A stretch of DNA of 64,000 nt from Epidermidibacterium keratini (GTDB lineage Bacteria > Actinomycetota > Actinomycetes > Mycobacteriales > Antricoccaceae), in NCBI RefSeq assembly GCF_009834025.1, contig NZ_CP047156.1, positions 3,494,067-3,558,066 on the forward strand, in the 5' to 3' direction. A program made the translations under genes and the position numbers. Shown here piece after piece: positions 42,232 through 51,531 of this stretch; the stretch's first letter is position 1, and every line of letters begins with the position of its first letter. The notes below the pieces were generated by a model, which searched no databases, was not told the origin of the DNA, and worked only from the letters and a program-made list of their open reading frames with translations.

Positions 42232-43229
42232 CCAACGTTGCGGTGATGGGCGCCGGCTCGTGGGGTACGGCGTTCGCGAAGGTGCTTGCCGATGCCGGCT
42301 CGCAGGTGCGCCTGTGGGGGCGCCGCGACGAGGTTGTCGATTCGGTCAATGACCGTCACGAAAACACCGACTATCTACCGGGTATCCCGCTTCCGGCCTC
42401 GTTGAGCGCGACGACCGATCCGGGCGAAGCACTCGAGGATGCGGGGATCGTCGTACTCGCCACGCCTTCGCAGACGCTGCGCGACAACCTGGGAATGTGG
42501 ACGCCGCAGCTGGCGTCCGGCTCGACTCTGGTGAGCTTGATGAAGGGCATCGAGCTCGGCAGCACCCTGCGGATGTCCGAGGTGATCAGTGATGTGACCG
42601 GCCTCGGTGCCGAGCGGGTCGCCGTACTCAGCGGACCCAACCTCGCCCGCGAGATCGCCGAACAGCAGCCCGCCGCCACCGTGATCGCGTGCCCGGACCA
42701 CGACCGCGCCATCGCACTGCAGAGTGCCTGCCAGACCGGCTACTTCCGGCCCTATACCTCGACCGACGTCGTGGGCTGCGAGCTGGGCGGGGCGGTCAAG
42801 AACGTCATCGCGCTCGCGTGCGGAATCGCCGAAGGCATGGGGTTCGGCGACAACACGAAGGCCTCGCTCATCACCCGCGGGCTTGCCGAGACCGCGCGGC
42901 TCGGGCACGCGCTCGGTGCGGATGTCGCGACGTTCGCGGGCCTGGCCGGCCTCGGTGACCTGGCGGCAACCTGCACGTCGCCGCTGTCGCGCAACCGCAC
43001 CTTCGGCGAGCGCCTGGGGCGGGGAGAGACCCTGGAAGAGGCGCAGAGCCACACGCGGCAGGTGACCGAAGGCGTGAAGTCGTGCCGCTCGATCCGCGAC
43101 TTGGCGCGCAAACAGGGTGTCGAGATGCCCATCACCGACGCGATCGTCGCGATCTGTCACGAAGGCCGCTCGGCAGTCGACGTCGTCCCCGAGCTCATGG
43201 GCCGCGCCCCGAAGAAGGAAGCCCTGTAG
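42228..43229 (+). CDS. gpsA: Glycerol-3-phosphate dehydrogenase [NAD(P)+]
   Basis: 333 aa. Reduces dihydroxyacetone phosphate to glycerol-3-phosphate for phospholipids. Rossmann motif [38 protein letters not shown], the catalytic Lys in [19 protein letters not shown], and [20 protein letters not shown]. Four-base overlap with plsC. Mycobacterial ddlA, expected next, is absent. Confidence 0.97.
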   Translation: MTNVAVMGAGSWGTAFAKVLADAGSQVRLWGRRDEVVDSVNDRHENTDYLPGIPLPASLSATTDPGEALEDAGIVVLATPSQTLRDNLGMWTPQLASGSTLVSLMKGIELGSTLRMSEVISDVTGLGAERVAVLSGPNLAREIAEQQPAATVIACPDHDRAIALQSACQTGYFRPYTSTDVVGCELGGAVKNVIALACGIAEGMGFGDNTKASLITRGLAETARLGHALGADVATFAGLAGLGDLAATCTSPLSRNRTFGERLGRGETLEEAQSHTRQVTEGVKSCRSIRDLARKQGVEMPITDAIVAICHEGRSAVDVVPELMGRAPKKEAL

Positions 43230-43892
43230 CTAGTTCTCGACCGACGGCAGACGATCGGCGACCGCCGTCGAAATCGGGGACATCGCCACACTGCCCTCGA
43301 CATCGTTCGGCACCGCGACCGCGATGTAGACCTCGCGATCAATGGCCGTCCACAAGGTATTGGTGCCTGGTACGCCGTACGCCGAGGTGTCGACGTTTTC
43401 GTCGATCTTCCACGTGACGCCGTTGACGACGTTGAGCAGGGGAGCGGCATCGAGCCCGGCCGGTTGGGGTACGCCGCACACCAGCACGACCGGCGGGTCG
43501 CCCCACGCCAGCGACTCCGGGTGATCGCTCACCGGCCGCTGCTTCGACTCGCCGATCGTCGCGGGCAAACCGTCGACCAGGTTTGCGCAGATCTCAGTGG
43601 TGCCCTCGACCTCGGTGATGGAGACGCCATCGACCGGCTTGGGCTGTGCGGAGTCCTGCGTCGATAGCCGGTTGCCGACGATCCAGAAGACCAGCAGCCC
43701 GGCGATGAGGGCGGCCGGGATCGCGATCAGCGTGGCGCGGCGCGCCGGCGTCATTCCGCGACGCGGCCGGCCTTCCTCGTCCTCGTCCTGGTCTTCGTCG
43801 TACTCGTCGTCGAGGTCATCGTCATCGAGCTCGTCAGGGTCGTCGACCTCGACTTCCTTGTCATCGACCTCGTCGTCGGGCGTCTTGGGCAC
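43230..43892 (-). CDS. DUF3515-family exported/anchored protein
   Basis: 220 aa, GTG start. A very acidic N terminus (about 45 residues of Asp/Glu) precedes one transmembrane helix (ATLIAIPAALIAGLLVFWIV), so the rest is outside the cell. The outer domain has cysteines in TTEICANLVDGLP and VVLVCGVPQPAGLD, typical of DUF3515. Function unknown. It is adjacent to thiL as I recall for Rv2980. Its stop abuts the gpsA stop. A -10-like TAGAAT lies at 43934-43939 on the minus strand. Confidence 0.8.
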   Translation of the reverse strand: MPKTPDDEVDDKEVEVDDPDELDDDDLDDEYDEDQDEDEEGRPRRGMTPARRATLIAIPAALIAGLLVFWIVGNRLSTQDSAQPKPVDGVSITEVEGTTEICANLVDGLPATIGESKQRPVSDHPESLAWGDPPVVLVCGVPQPAGLDAAPLLNVVNGVTWKIDENVDTSAYGVPGTNTLWTAIDREVYIAVAVPNDVEGSVAMSPISTAVADRLPSVEN

Positions 43893-43968
43893 GCGCGTCG
43901 TCCGCCAACCATGCTCGGGGATCTGGAAGCATCATTCTAGGAGGCGGCGCCCCGCGGGCCGGCGTTGG

Positions 43969-43974
43969 TAGGGT
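43969..43974 (+). promoter_or_regulatory. Probable -10 box of leaderless thiL
   Basis: TAGGGT lies 7 nt before the GTG at 43982 with no Shine-Dalgarno between, the layout of a leaderless transcript. This supports 43982 rather than 43973 as the start. Confidence 0.45.
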
Positions 43975-43981
43975 GGCCGCC

Positions 43982-44974
43982 GTGGCGCAGCAACCCTCCT
44001 CAGACGGCACCGCCGGGCTCCGCGAGCTTGGCGAGTTCGGCCTCATCGACCGAATCACCGCCTCCGTCGCGCGGACCGAAAACGGCACTGTCGCCCTCGG
44101 TCCCGGCGACGACAGCGCCGTCGTACTCGCCCCTGACGGGCGGGTCGTGATCAGCACCGACGTGTACGTCGAGGGCCGGCACTTTCGCCGTGACTGGTCA
44201 TCGGCCGAGGACATCGGGCACCGGGTGGCCGCTGCCGCACTTGCCGACGTCAGCGCGATGGGCGCGAAGCCGACCGCTCTCGTTGTGGGGCTCGCGTGCC
44301 CGGCAGACACCGAGCTGTCGTGGCTCGACGGGCTCACGAAAGGGCTCGCCGATGAGGCCATCACCGCGGAGGCGCAGATCGCCGGCGGCGACGTCTCCCG
44401 TGCCGATGTCGTGTTTATCTCGGTGACCGCGCTGGGCGACCTAGCAGGTCTGCCTGCCGTCACGCGCAGCGGCGCAGCGCCCGGGGGAGTCGTCGCGATC
44501 GCCGGCACCGTCGGCAATGCGGCCGCTGGGCTGGCGATCCTCTCGCGCGGTTTTCGCTCCGGCAAGGCCTACATCGATGCCCACAGACGCCCGCAGCCGC
44601 CGTACGCCGAAGGCCCGCGCGCGGCGGAGGCCGGGGCGCTCGCGATGTGCGACGTCAGTGACGGGCTGCTGCAGGACCTCGGACACATCGCCGCAGCGAG
44701 CGGCGTACTCATCGATATCGACGGGTCGGCGTTTGAGATCGAGCCGCGGATGGCCGAGATCGCCTCAGCGCTCGGGCAGGACCCGCGGGCGTGGGTGTAC
44801 GGCGGCGGCGATGACCATGCGCTCGTCGCGGCGTACCCCGACCGTTCGCACGTGCCCGAGGGGTGGCGGGTCATTGGTTCGGTGTGGCCGGTGCCCGACG
44901 GCGGCGAGCCCGCGGTGACGATCGACGGTGAACACCCGGAGATCAGCGGCGGCTGGGGTCACTTCGCCGGCTAG
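43982..44974 (+). CDS. thiL: Thiamine-monophosphate kinase
   Basis: 330 aa. Phosphorylates TMP to thiamine diphosphate. PurM-like fold: LGPGDDSAVVLAPDGRVVIS (metal aspartates), VSTDVYVEGRHF-type substrate loop (STDVYVEGRHFRRDWS), ALADVSAMGAKPTAL and ALAMCDVSDGLLQDLGHIA. Full length. Supplies the cofactor used by IlvB. Confidence 0.95.
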   Translation: MAQQPSSDGTAGLRELGEFGLIDRITASVARTENGTVALGPGDDSAVVLAPDGRVVISTDVYVEGRHFRRDWSSAEDIGHRVAAAALADVSAMGAKPTALVVGLACPADTELSWLDGLTKGLADEAITAEAQIAGGDVSRADVVFISVTALGDLAGLPAVTRSGAAPGGVVAIAGTVGNAAAGLAILSRGFRSGKAYIDAHRRPQPPYAEGPRAAEAGALAMCDVSDGLLQDLGHIAAASGVLIDIDGSAFEIEPRMAEIASALGQDPRAWVYGGGDDHALVAAYPDRSHVPEGWRVIGSVWPVPDGGEPAVTIDGEHPEISGGWGHFAG

Positions 44975-44983
44975 CTCGGCGAT

Positions 44984-45038
44984 CTGCGGTGGAACCTCTA
45001 GCGCTATCTCGCGATTAGCGTTACAGGTTCCACCGCAG
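44984..45038. repeat. Long intergenic hairpin, element 2
   Basis: Arms 44984-45006 and 45016-45038 (23 nt each) pair at 21 positions with a 9-nt loop TCTCGCGAT. The outer bases CTGCGGTGGA equal those of element 1 (27467 onward). It sits between the thiL and rpmB stops; there is no U-run, and a separate terminator for rpmB lies next to it. Confidence 0.75.
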
Positions 45039-45044
45039 GTGAGC

Positions 45045-45074
45045 AAAACGCCGGCCGCGGAAGGCGACCGGCGT
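45045..45074 (-). terminator. Terminator of rpmB
   Basis: Read on the minus strand, ACGCCGG pairs with CCGGCGT and is followed by TTTT, 28 bp after the rpmB stop. Confidence 0.65.
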
Positions 45075-45101
45075 CGAGGTGGTGCTGAGGCTAAACGCGA
45101 A

Positions 45102-45293
45102 CTAGGACTTGACGACCTTGCCCGACTTGATGCAGGTGGTGCACGCGTTCAGCGTCTTGTGGGTACCCCCGGCGAGGACGGCGTGCACGCGCTGGATGTT
45201 CGGGTTCCAGCGGCGGCTCGTCCGACGGTGGGAGTGCGACACCGACTTGCCGAACGACGGCTTCTTGCCACATACGTCGCAAACGCTGGCCAC
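45102..45293 (-). CDS. rpmB: 50S ribosomal protein L28
   Basis: 63 aa. [20 protein letters not shown] and RWNPNIQRV identify L28. Paired cysteines (CDVC and CTTC) show the zinc-binding (C+) form. Divergent from galM with 134 bp between starts. Confidence 0.96.
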   Translation of the reverse strand: MASVCDVCGKKPSFGKSVSHSHRRTSRRWNPNIQRVHAVLAGGTHKTLNACTTCIKSGKVVKS

Positions 45294-45427
45294 GACAAAC
45301 TCCTGGAAGACTCAAAGGTGAGGTGCACGCCTCAACGTGCAAAGGACAACCTGACTAGGGTAACGGCCAAACCGGTCGGCCGTCAAAGCCGCGGCGGGTC
45401 AGGTGCGCCACAGTGCAGGATAAGCAT

Positions 45428-46375
45428 ATGACGCAGGCGCTGGAGCCAATCGCCCCGAGCGGCGAGCAGTGGAGCATCGAGTACGCCGACCAGCGGCTCA
45501 CCGTGGTGCAGGTCGGCGGAGGCATTCGCGAGTACGCTGTGGGCGGCTCACCGGTGCTCGCCGGCTACCCCGCGTCGGCCAAGGCCGATGCCGGGCGCGG
45601 CCAGCTGCTGATGCCGTGGCCCAACCGGGTGCGTGACGGCAAATACACCTTCGCCGGGCGCGACCAGCAGCTCGCTCTCACCGAGCCCGCCCGCTCCAAC
45701 GCCTCCCACGGCCTGGTGCGCTGGTCGCTGTGGACGCTGGAGGCACACGAATCCTCACGGCTGGTCGTCTCCTACTCGCTGCTGCCGCAGCAGGGGTGGG
45801 ACTACCCGCTGCAGCTGCGGGTGCGCTACGAGCTCGGCGCCGACGGGCTCACGGTGACGCCCGAGGCGACCAACATCGGCGACGGCCCGGCGCCGTTCGG
45901 GTTCGGGGCGCACCCGTATCTGACGCTCGGTGAGCAGCGCGTCGACGAGCTCACGCTGCGGGTTCCGGCCAACACCGTGCTCAAGGTCGACGACCGGCTG
46001 ATCCCGACCGGCACCACGCCAGTTCCGGCGGGGCTCGACTTCCGTGAGCCTCGCACGATCGGCGACGCCGTACTCGACCATGCCTTCACCGACCTCGCCG
46101 CCGATGGTCGCTGGGAGGTCACGCTTGCAGCGCAGGACCGCCGGACGGTGGTGTGGGCCGACGCGACGGCGTACCCGTTCGTGCAGATCTTCACCGGCGA
46201 CACGCTCCCGGCGGAAAAGGCACGCACGACGGGGATCGCGATCGAGCCGATGACCTGCCCCGCCAACGCCCTCGCCACGGGCGAGCACCTGATCCTGCTC
46301 AAGCCCGGCCAGCGCTGGTCGGCGCCGTGGGGGATCCGCCCGGACCAGGTCGGCGAGCAGGCGAGCGGCCGGTAG
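45428..46375 (+). CDS. Aldose 1-epimerase family protein
   Basis: 315 aa from the ATG with AGGA 7 nt upstream. Galactose-mutarotase fold: LLMPWPNRVRDGKYTFAG (substrate Asn-Arg), NASHGLVRWSLW (catalytic His), FGFGAHPYLTL (second His) and IAIEPMTCPANAL (catalytic Glu). It interconverts sugar anomers; the sugar is unknown and no sugar operon is nearby. Confidence 0.9.
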   Translation: MTQALEPIAPSGEQWSIEYADQRLTVVQVGGGIREYAVGGSPVLAGYPASAKADAGRGQLLMPWPNRVRDGKYTFAGRDQQLALTEPARSNASHGLVRWSLWTLEAHESSRLVVSYSLLPQQGWDYPLQLRVRYELGADGLTVTPEATNIGDGPAPFGFGAHPYLTLGEQRVDELTLRVPANTVLKVDDRLIPTGTTPVPAGLDFREPRTIGDAVLDHAFTDLAADGRWEVTLAAQDRRTVVWADATAYPFVQIFTGDTLPAEKARTTGIAIEPMTCPANALATGEHLILLKPGQRWSAPWGIRPDQVGEQASGR

Positions 46376-46467
46376 CCGACGCGGCCCGGGGTACGCCGAT
46401 ATCCGCCGCGACATCGCATAGAGTTACGGCCGACTCCATGACCACCGCACCACCGAGGACGCTGCCG

Positions 46468-48156
46468 ATGAACCAACCTCCGCGCCCGGAGCAGCGGCAA
46501 CCCGACCTCGACGAGCTGCGGATGGACGCAGCGACTGTACGCCGCTGGTGCTCAGCGGCCGTCGACGCGCTCGGTGCCCACCGCGACGAGATCGACCGCC
46601 TCAACGTGTATCCGGTGCCCGACGGCGACACCGGCACCAACATGCTGTTGACGTTGCGCGCGATGATCGAGTCGCTGCGCCGCGAACGCCCCCGCACGTT
46701 GCCCGCCGCCGCGGCCGTGATGGCTCGCGGGGCGCTCATGGGGGCGCGTGGCAACTCCGGGGTGATCCTCAGCCAGTTCGTGCGCGGCATGGGCGAGCGG
46801 CTCGGTCAGCTGCGCGACGGCGTACCGGTCACCGACGGCCCACGCATCCTCGCCGGCGCCCTCACCCGCGGCGCCGAGCTGGCGCGCGCCGGAGTCGCCG
46901 ACCCCGTCGAGGGCACGATCCTGACCGTCGCCGATGATGCTGCGGCCGCGGCCGAGAAGGCAGCGGCCGATGCCCCGGCAACGATGGAAGGCATCGCCGC
47001 GGTCTCGACCGCAGCAGCCCGCGGCGCCGCCGAGTCGCTGGAGCGCACCCCCGACCTGCTGCCGACGCTGGCGCGCGCCGGCGTCGTCGATGCCGGCGGC
47101 AAGGGACTGTGCATCATCCTCGACGCGCTCGCGTCCGTCACCGGTGGTACGCCGGCCGGCGGCGTGTCGTGGGCACGCAGCAGCCAGTCGCGCTCGGCCG
47201 ACAGCGCACCGACCGCCGAGTGCAACGAGTCCGACTTCGGATACGAGGTCGTCTACCTGCTGGAGGCGACCGAGGCCGCGATCGAGCCGCTGCGCTCGTC
47301 GCTGCGCGAGATCGGCGACAGCCTGGTGCTCGTCGGCGCCGGCGATGAGATCGACGGCACGGGTACGTCGACGTGGAAAGTGCACGTGCACGTCAACAAC
47401 GTCGGAGCGGCCATCGAGCGAGGCATCGAAGCCGGGCGCCCCCACGACATCGAGGTGACCCGGTTTGCCGACCAGATCGGCGCACCGCAGCTGCGCGGCG
47501 TCGCGATCGTGGCGATCGCTCCCGGCGACGCGCTACGCACGGTGTTTGTCGACGAGGGCGCGTTCGTGGTCGACAGCGGCGCCAACCGCAGCCCGTCGAC
47601 GGCCGAGGTGCTCGATGCGATCACCCGCGCGTCCGCGGCGCACGTCGTCGTACTGCCCAATGACAGCGACGCCACCGCAGTCGCCGACGCGGCCGCTTCC
47701 GAAGCGCGCAGCGAGGGCATCGACGTTGCGGTCCTGCCGACCAGCTCGGTGGTGCAGGGACTTGCCGCGCTCGCGGTCCACGACCCCGAGCGCCGCTTTT
47801 CCGAGGACGTGATCTCGATGGCGGAGGCGGCGGCCGGGACGCGGCACGCCTCGGTGACCGTGGCGGCCCGCGAGGCCCTGACGATGGCCGGCACCTGCCA
47901 TCCCGGCGACGTACTCGGCATGGTCGGCGGCGACGTCATCGTCATCGGCGACTCGATTCTCGGCGTCAGCATCGAGCTGCTGGACCGCATGCTGGCCCTC
48001 GGCGGCGAGTTGGTCACCTTCGTCGTCGGACGCCGCGCTCCCGACGGGCTCGCCGACGACGTCCGCCAGGACCTGCTGACCCGCCACCCGGAGATCGAGT
48101 TCCTGGTGCTCGACAGCGGGCATGCCGACCATCCCGTGCTGCTGGGAGTCGAGTAG
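46468..48156 (+). CDS. DAK2/DegV-like kinase (FakA-type)
   Basis: 562 aa from the ATG at 46468 with GAGGA upstream (ATG at 46438 is the longer alternative). N-terminal DhaL/DAK2 ATP-binding domain (VYPVPDGDTGTNMLLTLRAM, ALMGARGNSGVILSQFVRG, AGVVDAGGKGLCIILD), middle and C-terminal DegV-like domain. FakA proteins phosphorylate fatty acids bound to FakB. The gene precedes recG in many bacteria, as here. No fakB gene in the window. Confidence 0.88.
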   Translation: MNQPPRPEQRQPDLDELRMDAATVRRWCSAAVDALGAHRDEIDRLNVYPVPDGDTGTNMLLTLRAMIESLRRERPRTLPAAAAVMARGALMGARGNSGVILSQFVRGMGERLGQLRDGVPVTDGPRILAGALTRGAELARAGVADPVEGTILTVADDAAAAAEKAAADAPATMEGIAAVSTAAARGAAESLERTPDLLPTLARAGVVDAGGKGLCIILDALASVTGGTPAGGVSWARSSQSRSADSAPTAECNESDFGYEVVYLLEATEAAIEPLRSSLREIGDSLVLVGAGDEIDGTGTSTWKVHVHVNNVGAAIERGIEAGRPHDIEVTRFADQIGAPQLRGVAIVAIAPGDALRTVFVDEGAFVVDSGANRSPSTAEVLDAITRASAAHVVVLPNDSDATAVADAAASEARSEGIDVAVLPTSSVVQGLAALAVHDPERRFSEDVISMAEAAAGTRHASVTVAAREALTMAGTCHPGDVLGMVGGDVIVIGDSILGVSIELLDRMLALGGELVTFVVGRRAPDGLADDVRQDLLTRHPEIEFLVLDSGHADHPVLLGVE

Positions 48157-48160
48157 CGCG

Positions 48161-50434
48161 GTGGTCAGCCTCGATACGTCTTTGGTGGATGCGGTCGGCA
48201 AGAAGTCGGCCGACAAGCTGCGCGACAAGCTCGGACTGGAGAGCGTCGGTGACCTGCTCGGGCACTATCCGCGCCGCTACTACCGAATCGGTGACGCTCG
48301 GCGCGAGTCCGGGCTGCAGGAGGGCGACCACCTCTCCTTTGTCGCCGAGGTGATCAATGCCGAGTGGCACCCCAACCGCAACTCCGGATACCAAAAGGGC
48401 CGGCGTCCCAAAGGGCGCGTCTCGGCCAAGCTCGCGCTCGAGGAAGGCACGATCGAGGCGGTCTTCTGGAACCAGCCGTGGATGACCAAGGCCCTGCCCA
48501 AGGGCGCGATCGGGCTGTTTTCTGGAGTCGTCGGAAGGTTTCGCGGTGCCTGGCAGCTCAACTCGCCGACCGTGGAGCGATTCCACCGCTCCGCCGACGA
48601 TGTCGCCGCGGACGGCGCGCAAGCGGGTCTGAGCTACCTCAACGTCGACGAGTGGATCGGGCGCATCATGCCGATCTACCCCTCCACGAGCGGGCTCGAC
48701 AGCTCGGCGATCCGGCGCAGCGTCGAGATGGTTCTTGGTCTGCTGGAGCCGGTCGCCGACACCTTGCCCGACGGCATCCGAGGAGAGCTCGGGTACGTCG
48801 ACCTCGACACTGCCCTCCGCGGCATCCACCAGCCACCGGACGACGACGCGATCGATGCGGCCCGGGAGCGGCTGGCCTTCGAGGAGGCGCTGGGCACCCA
48901 GCTGTCGCTTGCCGTCGAGCGCGCCGACGAGGACGCGCAGCCGGCCGGGTCCTACCCGCGCCGCGGCGACGGGGCACTCGCGGCGCTTGACGCGCAGCTG
49001 CCCTTCGAGCTCACCGCGAGCCAACGCGACGTGGGCGACGTACTGGCCGCCGAGCTCGCCGCTGACCATCCCATGCACCGGCTGCTGCAAGGAGATGTCG
49101 GCTCTGGCAAGACGATCGTCGCGCTGCGGGCCATGCTGCAGGTCGCTGACGGCGGCGGGCAGAGCGCGCTGCTGGCTCCGACCGAGGTCCTCGCGCACCA
49201 GCACGCGCGCTCGATCACCGCGATGCTGGGCTCGCTCGGGCGAGTCGACCCCACCGGCGGCGGGCTGCGGCTCGGTGAGGACGCTGACGCCGTACTCGTC
49301 ACGGTCCTCACCTCGGGCCTGCCGGCCAAGGAGCGCAAGCAGGCACTGCTGGACATTGCCTCTGGCGCTTCGGGAATCGTGATCGGCACGCACGCGCTGC
49401 TGGAGCCCACCGTGAGCTTCGCCGACCTCGGCCTGGTCGTGATCGACGAGCAGCATCGCTTCGGCGTCGAGCAGCGCGACAAGCTGCGTCGCAAGGGGCG
49501 TGAGCAGCTCAGCCCGCACACGCTGGTGATGACGGCGACGCCGATCCCGCGCACGCTCGCGATCACCGCGTTCGGTGCGCTGGAGACGCTGGCGCTCACC
49601 GACATGCCACCGGGTCGCACGCCGGTGAAGACCAACGCCGTGCCGACCACGAGCCACCCTCGCTGGCTGGTGCGGGTGTGGGAGCGGATCATCGAGGAGG
49701 TCGAGGCCGGACACCAGGCCTACGTCGTATGCCCGCGCATCGACGCCGAACAGGTCGACGACACCGACGACTCCGGTGACGACGAGGAGTACGGCGAGTA
49801 CGACGAACCGGCCCGCGACGACCGGCCGATCGCCTCGGTCGAGCAGACCGTGGAAGAGCTGCGCACCGGGCCGCTGTCACACCTGCGCGTCGAGGCGCTG
49901 CACGGGCGGATGTCGGTGGAACAGAAGGACGACATCATGCGCCGCTTCGGCGCGGGGGAGATCGACGTACTCGTCTCGACCACCGTCATCGAGGTCGGCG
50001 TCGACGTCCCCAACGCCACCGTCATGGCGATCTGCGACGCCGACCGGTTCGGGCTCGCCACGCTGCACCAGCTGCGCGGGCGCGTCGGTCGAGGCTCAGC
50101 GCCGGGAGTCTGCCTGCTGCTGACCACACTGTCTGAGAGCTCGCGCCCGTTTGAGCGGCTTCGCACCCTGGAGCAGACCGGCGACGGCTTCGAGATCGCC
50201 GAGGTCGACCTGCGGCTGCGCAAGTCCGGTGACATCCTCGGCACCGTGCAGCACGGGGCGCGCACCCGGCTGCGGCTGCTCTCCCTCGACGACGTGGCGA
50301 CGATCGAGCAGGCCCGTGACGTCGCCGACCAGATCGTGGGCGACGACCCGAAGCTCGAGCGGCACCCGGTGCTTCGCGCCGAGGTCGACCGGCTGCGCCG
50401 CGTGCAGGGCGCCGACTTCCTGCACAAGAGCTGA
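48161..50434 (+). CDS. recG: ATP-dependent DNA helicase RecG
   Basis: 757 aa from GTG 48161 (GTG 48164 also possible). Remodels stalled forks and Holliday junctions. N-terminal wedge domain (about 50-190), Walker A in LLQGDVGSGKTIVAL, motif II VVIDEQHRFGVEQRDKL, TATPIPRTLAI, and motifs V-VI in TTVIEVGVDVPNATVM and HQLRGRVGRG. A short acidic insert (DDTDDSGDDEEYGEYD) lies in the second helicase domain. Stop overlaps rsmD ATG. Confidence 0.97.
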   Translation: MVSLDTSLVDAVGKKSADKLRDKLGLESVGDLLGHYPRRYYRIGDARRESGLQEGDHLSFVAEVINAEWHPNRNSGYQKGRRPKGRVSAKLALEEGTIEAVFWNQPWMTKALPKGAIGLFSGVVGRFRGAWQLNSPTVERFHRSADDVAADGAQAGLSYLNVDEWIGRIMPIYPSTSGLDSSAIRRSVEMVLGLLEPVADTLPDGIRGELGYVDLDTALRGIHQPPDDDAIDAARERLAFEEALGTQLSLAVERADEDAQPAGSYPRRGDGALAALDAQLPFELTASQRDVGDVLAAELAADHPMHRLLQGDVGSGKTIVALRAMLQVADGGGQSALLAPTEVLAHQHARSITAMLGSLGRVDPTGGGLRLGEDADAVLVTVLTSGLPAKERKQALLDIASGASGIVIGTHALLEPTVSFADLGLVVIDEQHRFGVEQRDKLRRKGREQLSPHTLVMTATPIPRTLAITAFGALETLALTDMPPGRTPVKTNAVPTTSHPRWLVRVWERIIEEVEAGHQAYVVCPRIDAEQVDDTDDSGDDEEYGEYDEPARDDRPIASVEQTVEELRTGPLSHLRVEALHGRMSVEQKDDIMRRFGAGEIDVLVSTTVIEVGVDVPNATVMAICDADRFGLATLHQLRGRVGRGSAPGVCLLLTTLSESSRPFERLRTLEQTGDGFEIAEVDLRLRKSGDILGTVQHGARTRLRLLSLDDVATIEQARDVADQIVGDDPKLERHPVLRAEVDRLRRVQGADFLHKS

Positions 50435-50991
50435 TGTCGCGGATCATCGCCGGCGAGTACGGCGGACGCCGGTTGCGCACTCCCGACGGCGCCGACACGC
50501 GCCCCACGACCGACCGCACCCGCGAGGGGCTCTTCTCCTCCCTCGAAGCCACCGCCGACCTGACCGAGGGCCCGTTCCTGGACATGTACGCCGGCAGCGG
50601 CGCGGTCGGGCTGGAGGCGCTGAGCAGGGGAGCGCCGTCGGCGTACTTCATCGAGCGCGCCCGGCCGGCGCTCGCGGCGATCGAGGCCAACATCGCCGCG
50701 CTGCAGGTCACCAGCCGCGCCACCGTGCTGAGCATGCCGGCCGAATCCGCCGCCCGCGCCCTGCGCGACGTGGCCGCGACGACGGCGTACGTCGACCCGC
50801 CGTACGACGTACCGGCGAGCGAGGTGTCCGGCGTACTCGTCGCCCTTTCCGACCACGCCGCACTGGCGGCCGATGCGACCGTCGTCATCGAGCGCGCCCG
50901 TCGCGAGGAGTGGGTGTGGCCGGAGGGTTTTGAGGCGCTGCGTGACCGGCGCTACGGCGAGGCGCGCCTTTGGTACGGTCGGCGCTTATGA
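50434..50991 (+). CDS. rsmD: 16S rRNA (guanine966-N2)-methyltransferase RsmD
   Basis: 185 aa. MSRIIAGEYGGRRLRTPDG and TRPTTDRTREGLFSSL open the family; SAM motif FLDMYAGSGAVGLEALSRG and catalytic AYVDPPYDV are present. Overlaps recG by one base and coaD by 4 bp (ATGA). Confidence 0.96.
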   Translation: MSRIIAGEYGGRRLRTPDGADTRPTTDRTREGLFSSLEATADLTEGPFLDMYAGSGAVGLEALSRGAPSAYFIERARPALAAIEANIAALQVTSRATVLSMPAESAARALRDVAATTAYVDPPYDVPASEVSGVLVALSDHAALAADATVVIERARREEWVWPEGFEALRDRRYGEARLWYGRRL

Positions 50992-51515
50992 GCCTCGATG
51001 CCTCGAAGAGCACTGACAAGACGATCCGGCGCGCGGCCTGTCCCGGCTCGTTCGACCCGATCACCAACGGGCACCTGGACATCTTCGAGCGCACGTCGCA
51101 GATCTTCGACGAGGTCGTCATCCTCGTCACGCACAACCCCAACAAGAAGACGATGTTCAGTCTCGACGAGCGCCAGGACCTGATCCGCGAGGCCACGGCT
51201 CACCTGGACAACGTCGTGGTGGACTCGATGTCGGGGCTGCTGGTCAACTACGCCACCAAGAACAACATCACCGCCGTGTGCAAGGGCCTGCGGGTGGCGA
51301 CGGACTTCGACTACGAGATCCAGATGGCCCAGATGAATCACAAGATTGCCGGCGTGGAAACGCTCTTCCTTACGACGAATCCGGTGCACAGTTTCATATC
51401 CTCTTCTCTGGTTAAGGAAGTAGCGAAATACGGCGGCGACGTCCGCGATCTGTTGCCAGCATCCGCGCACGACGCGCTCCTAGCGAAGATCGCCGAGGAC
51501 ATCGCCAGCCCCTGA
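50988..51515 (+). CDS. coaD: Phosphopantetheine adenylyltransferase
   Basis: 175 aa from the ATG overlapping the rsmD stop. CoA synthesis, penultimate step. CPGSFDPITNGHLDIFERTS holds the (T/H)xGH motif, and THNPNKKTMFSLDER and SSSLVKEVAKYGGDV are typical. A short N-terminal extension (about 13 residues) precedes the usual start. Confidence 0.97.
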   Translation: MSLDASKSTDKTIRRAACPGSFDPITNGHLDIFERTSQIFDEVVILVTHNPNKKTMFSLDERQDLIREATAHLDNVVVDSMSGLLVNYATKNNITAVCKGLRVATDFDYEIQMAQMNHKIAGVETLFLTTNPVHSFISSSLVKEVAKYGGDVRDLLPASAHDALLAKIAEDIASP

Positions 51516-51531
51516 CAAACGGGAACTGTGC

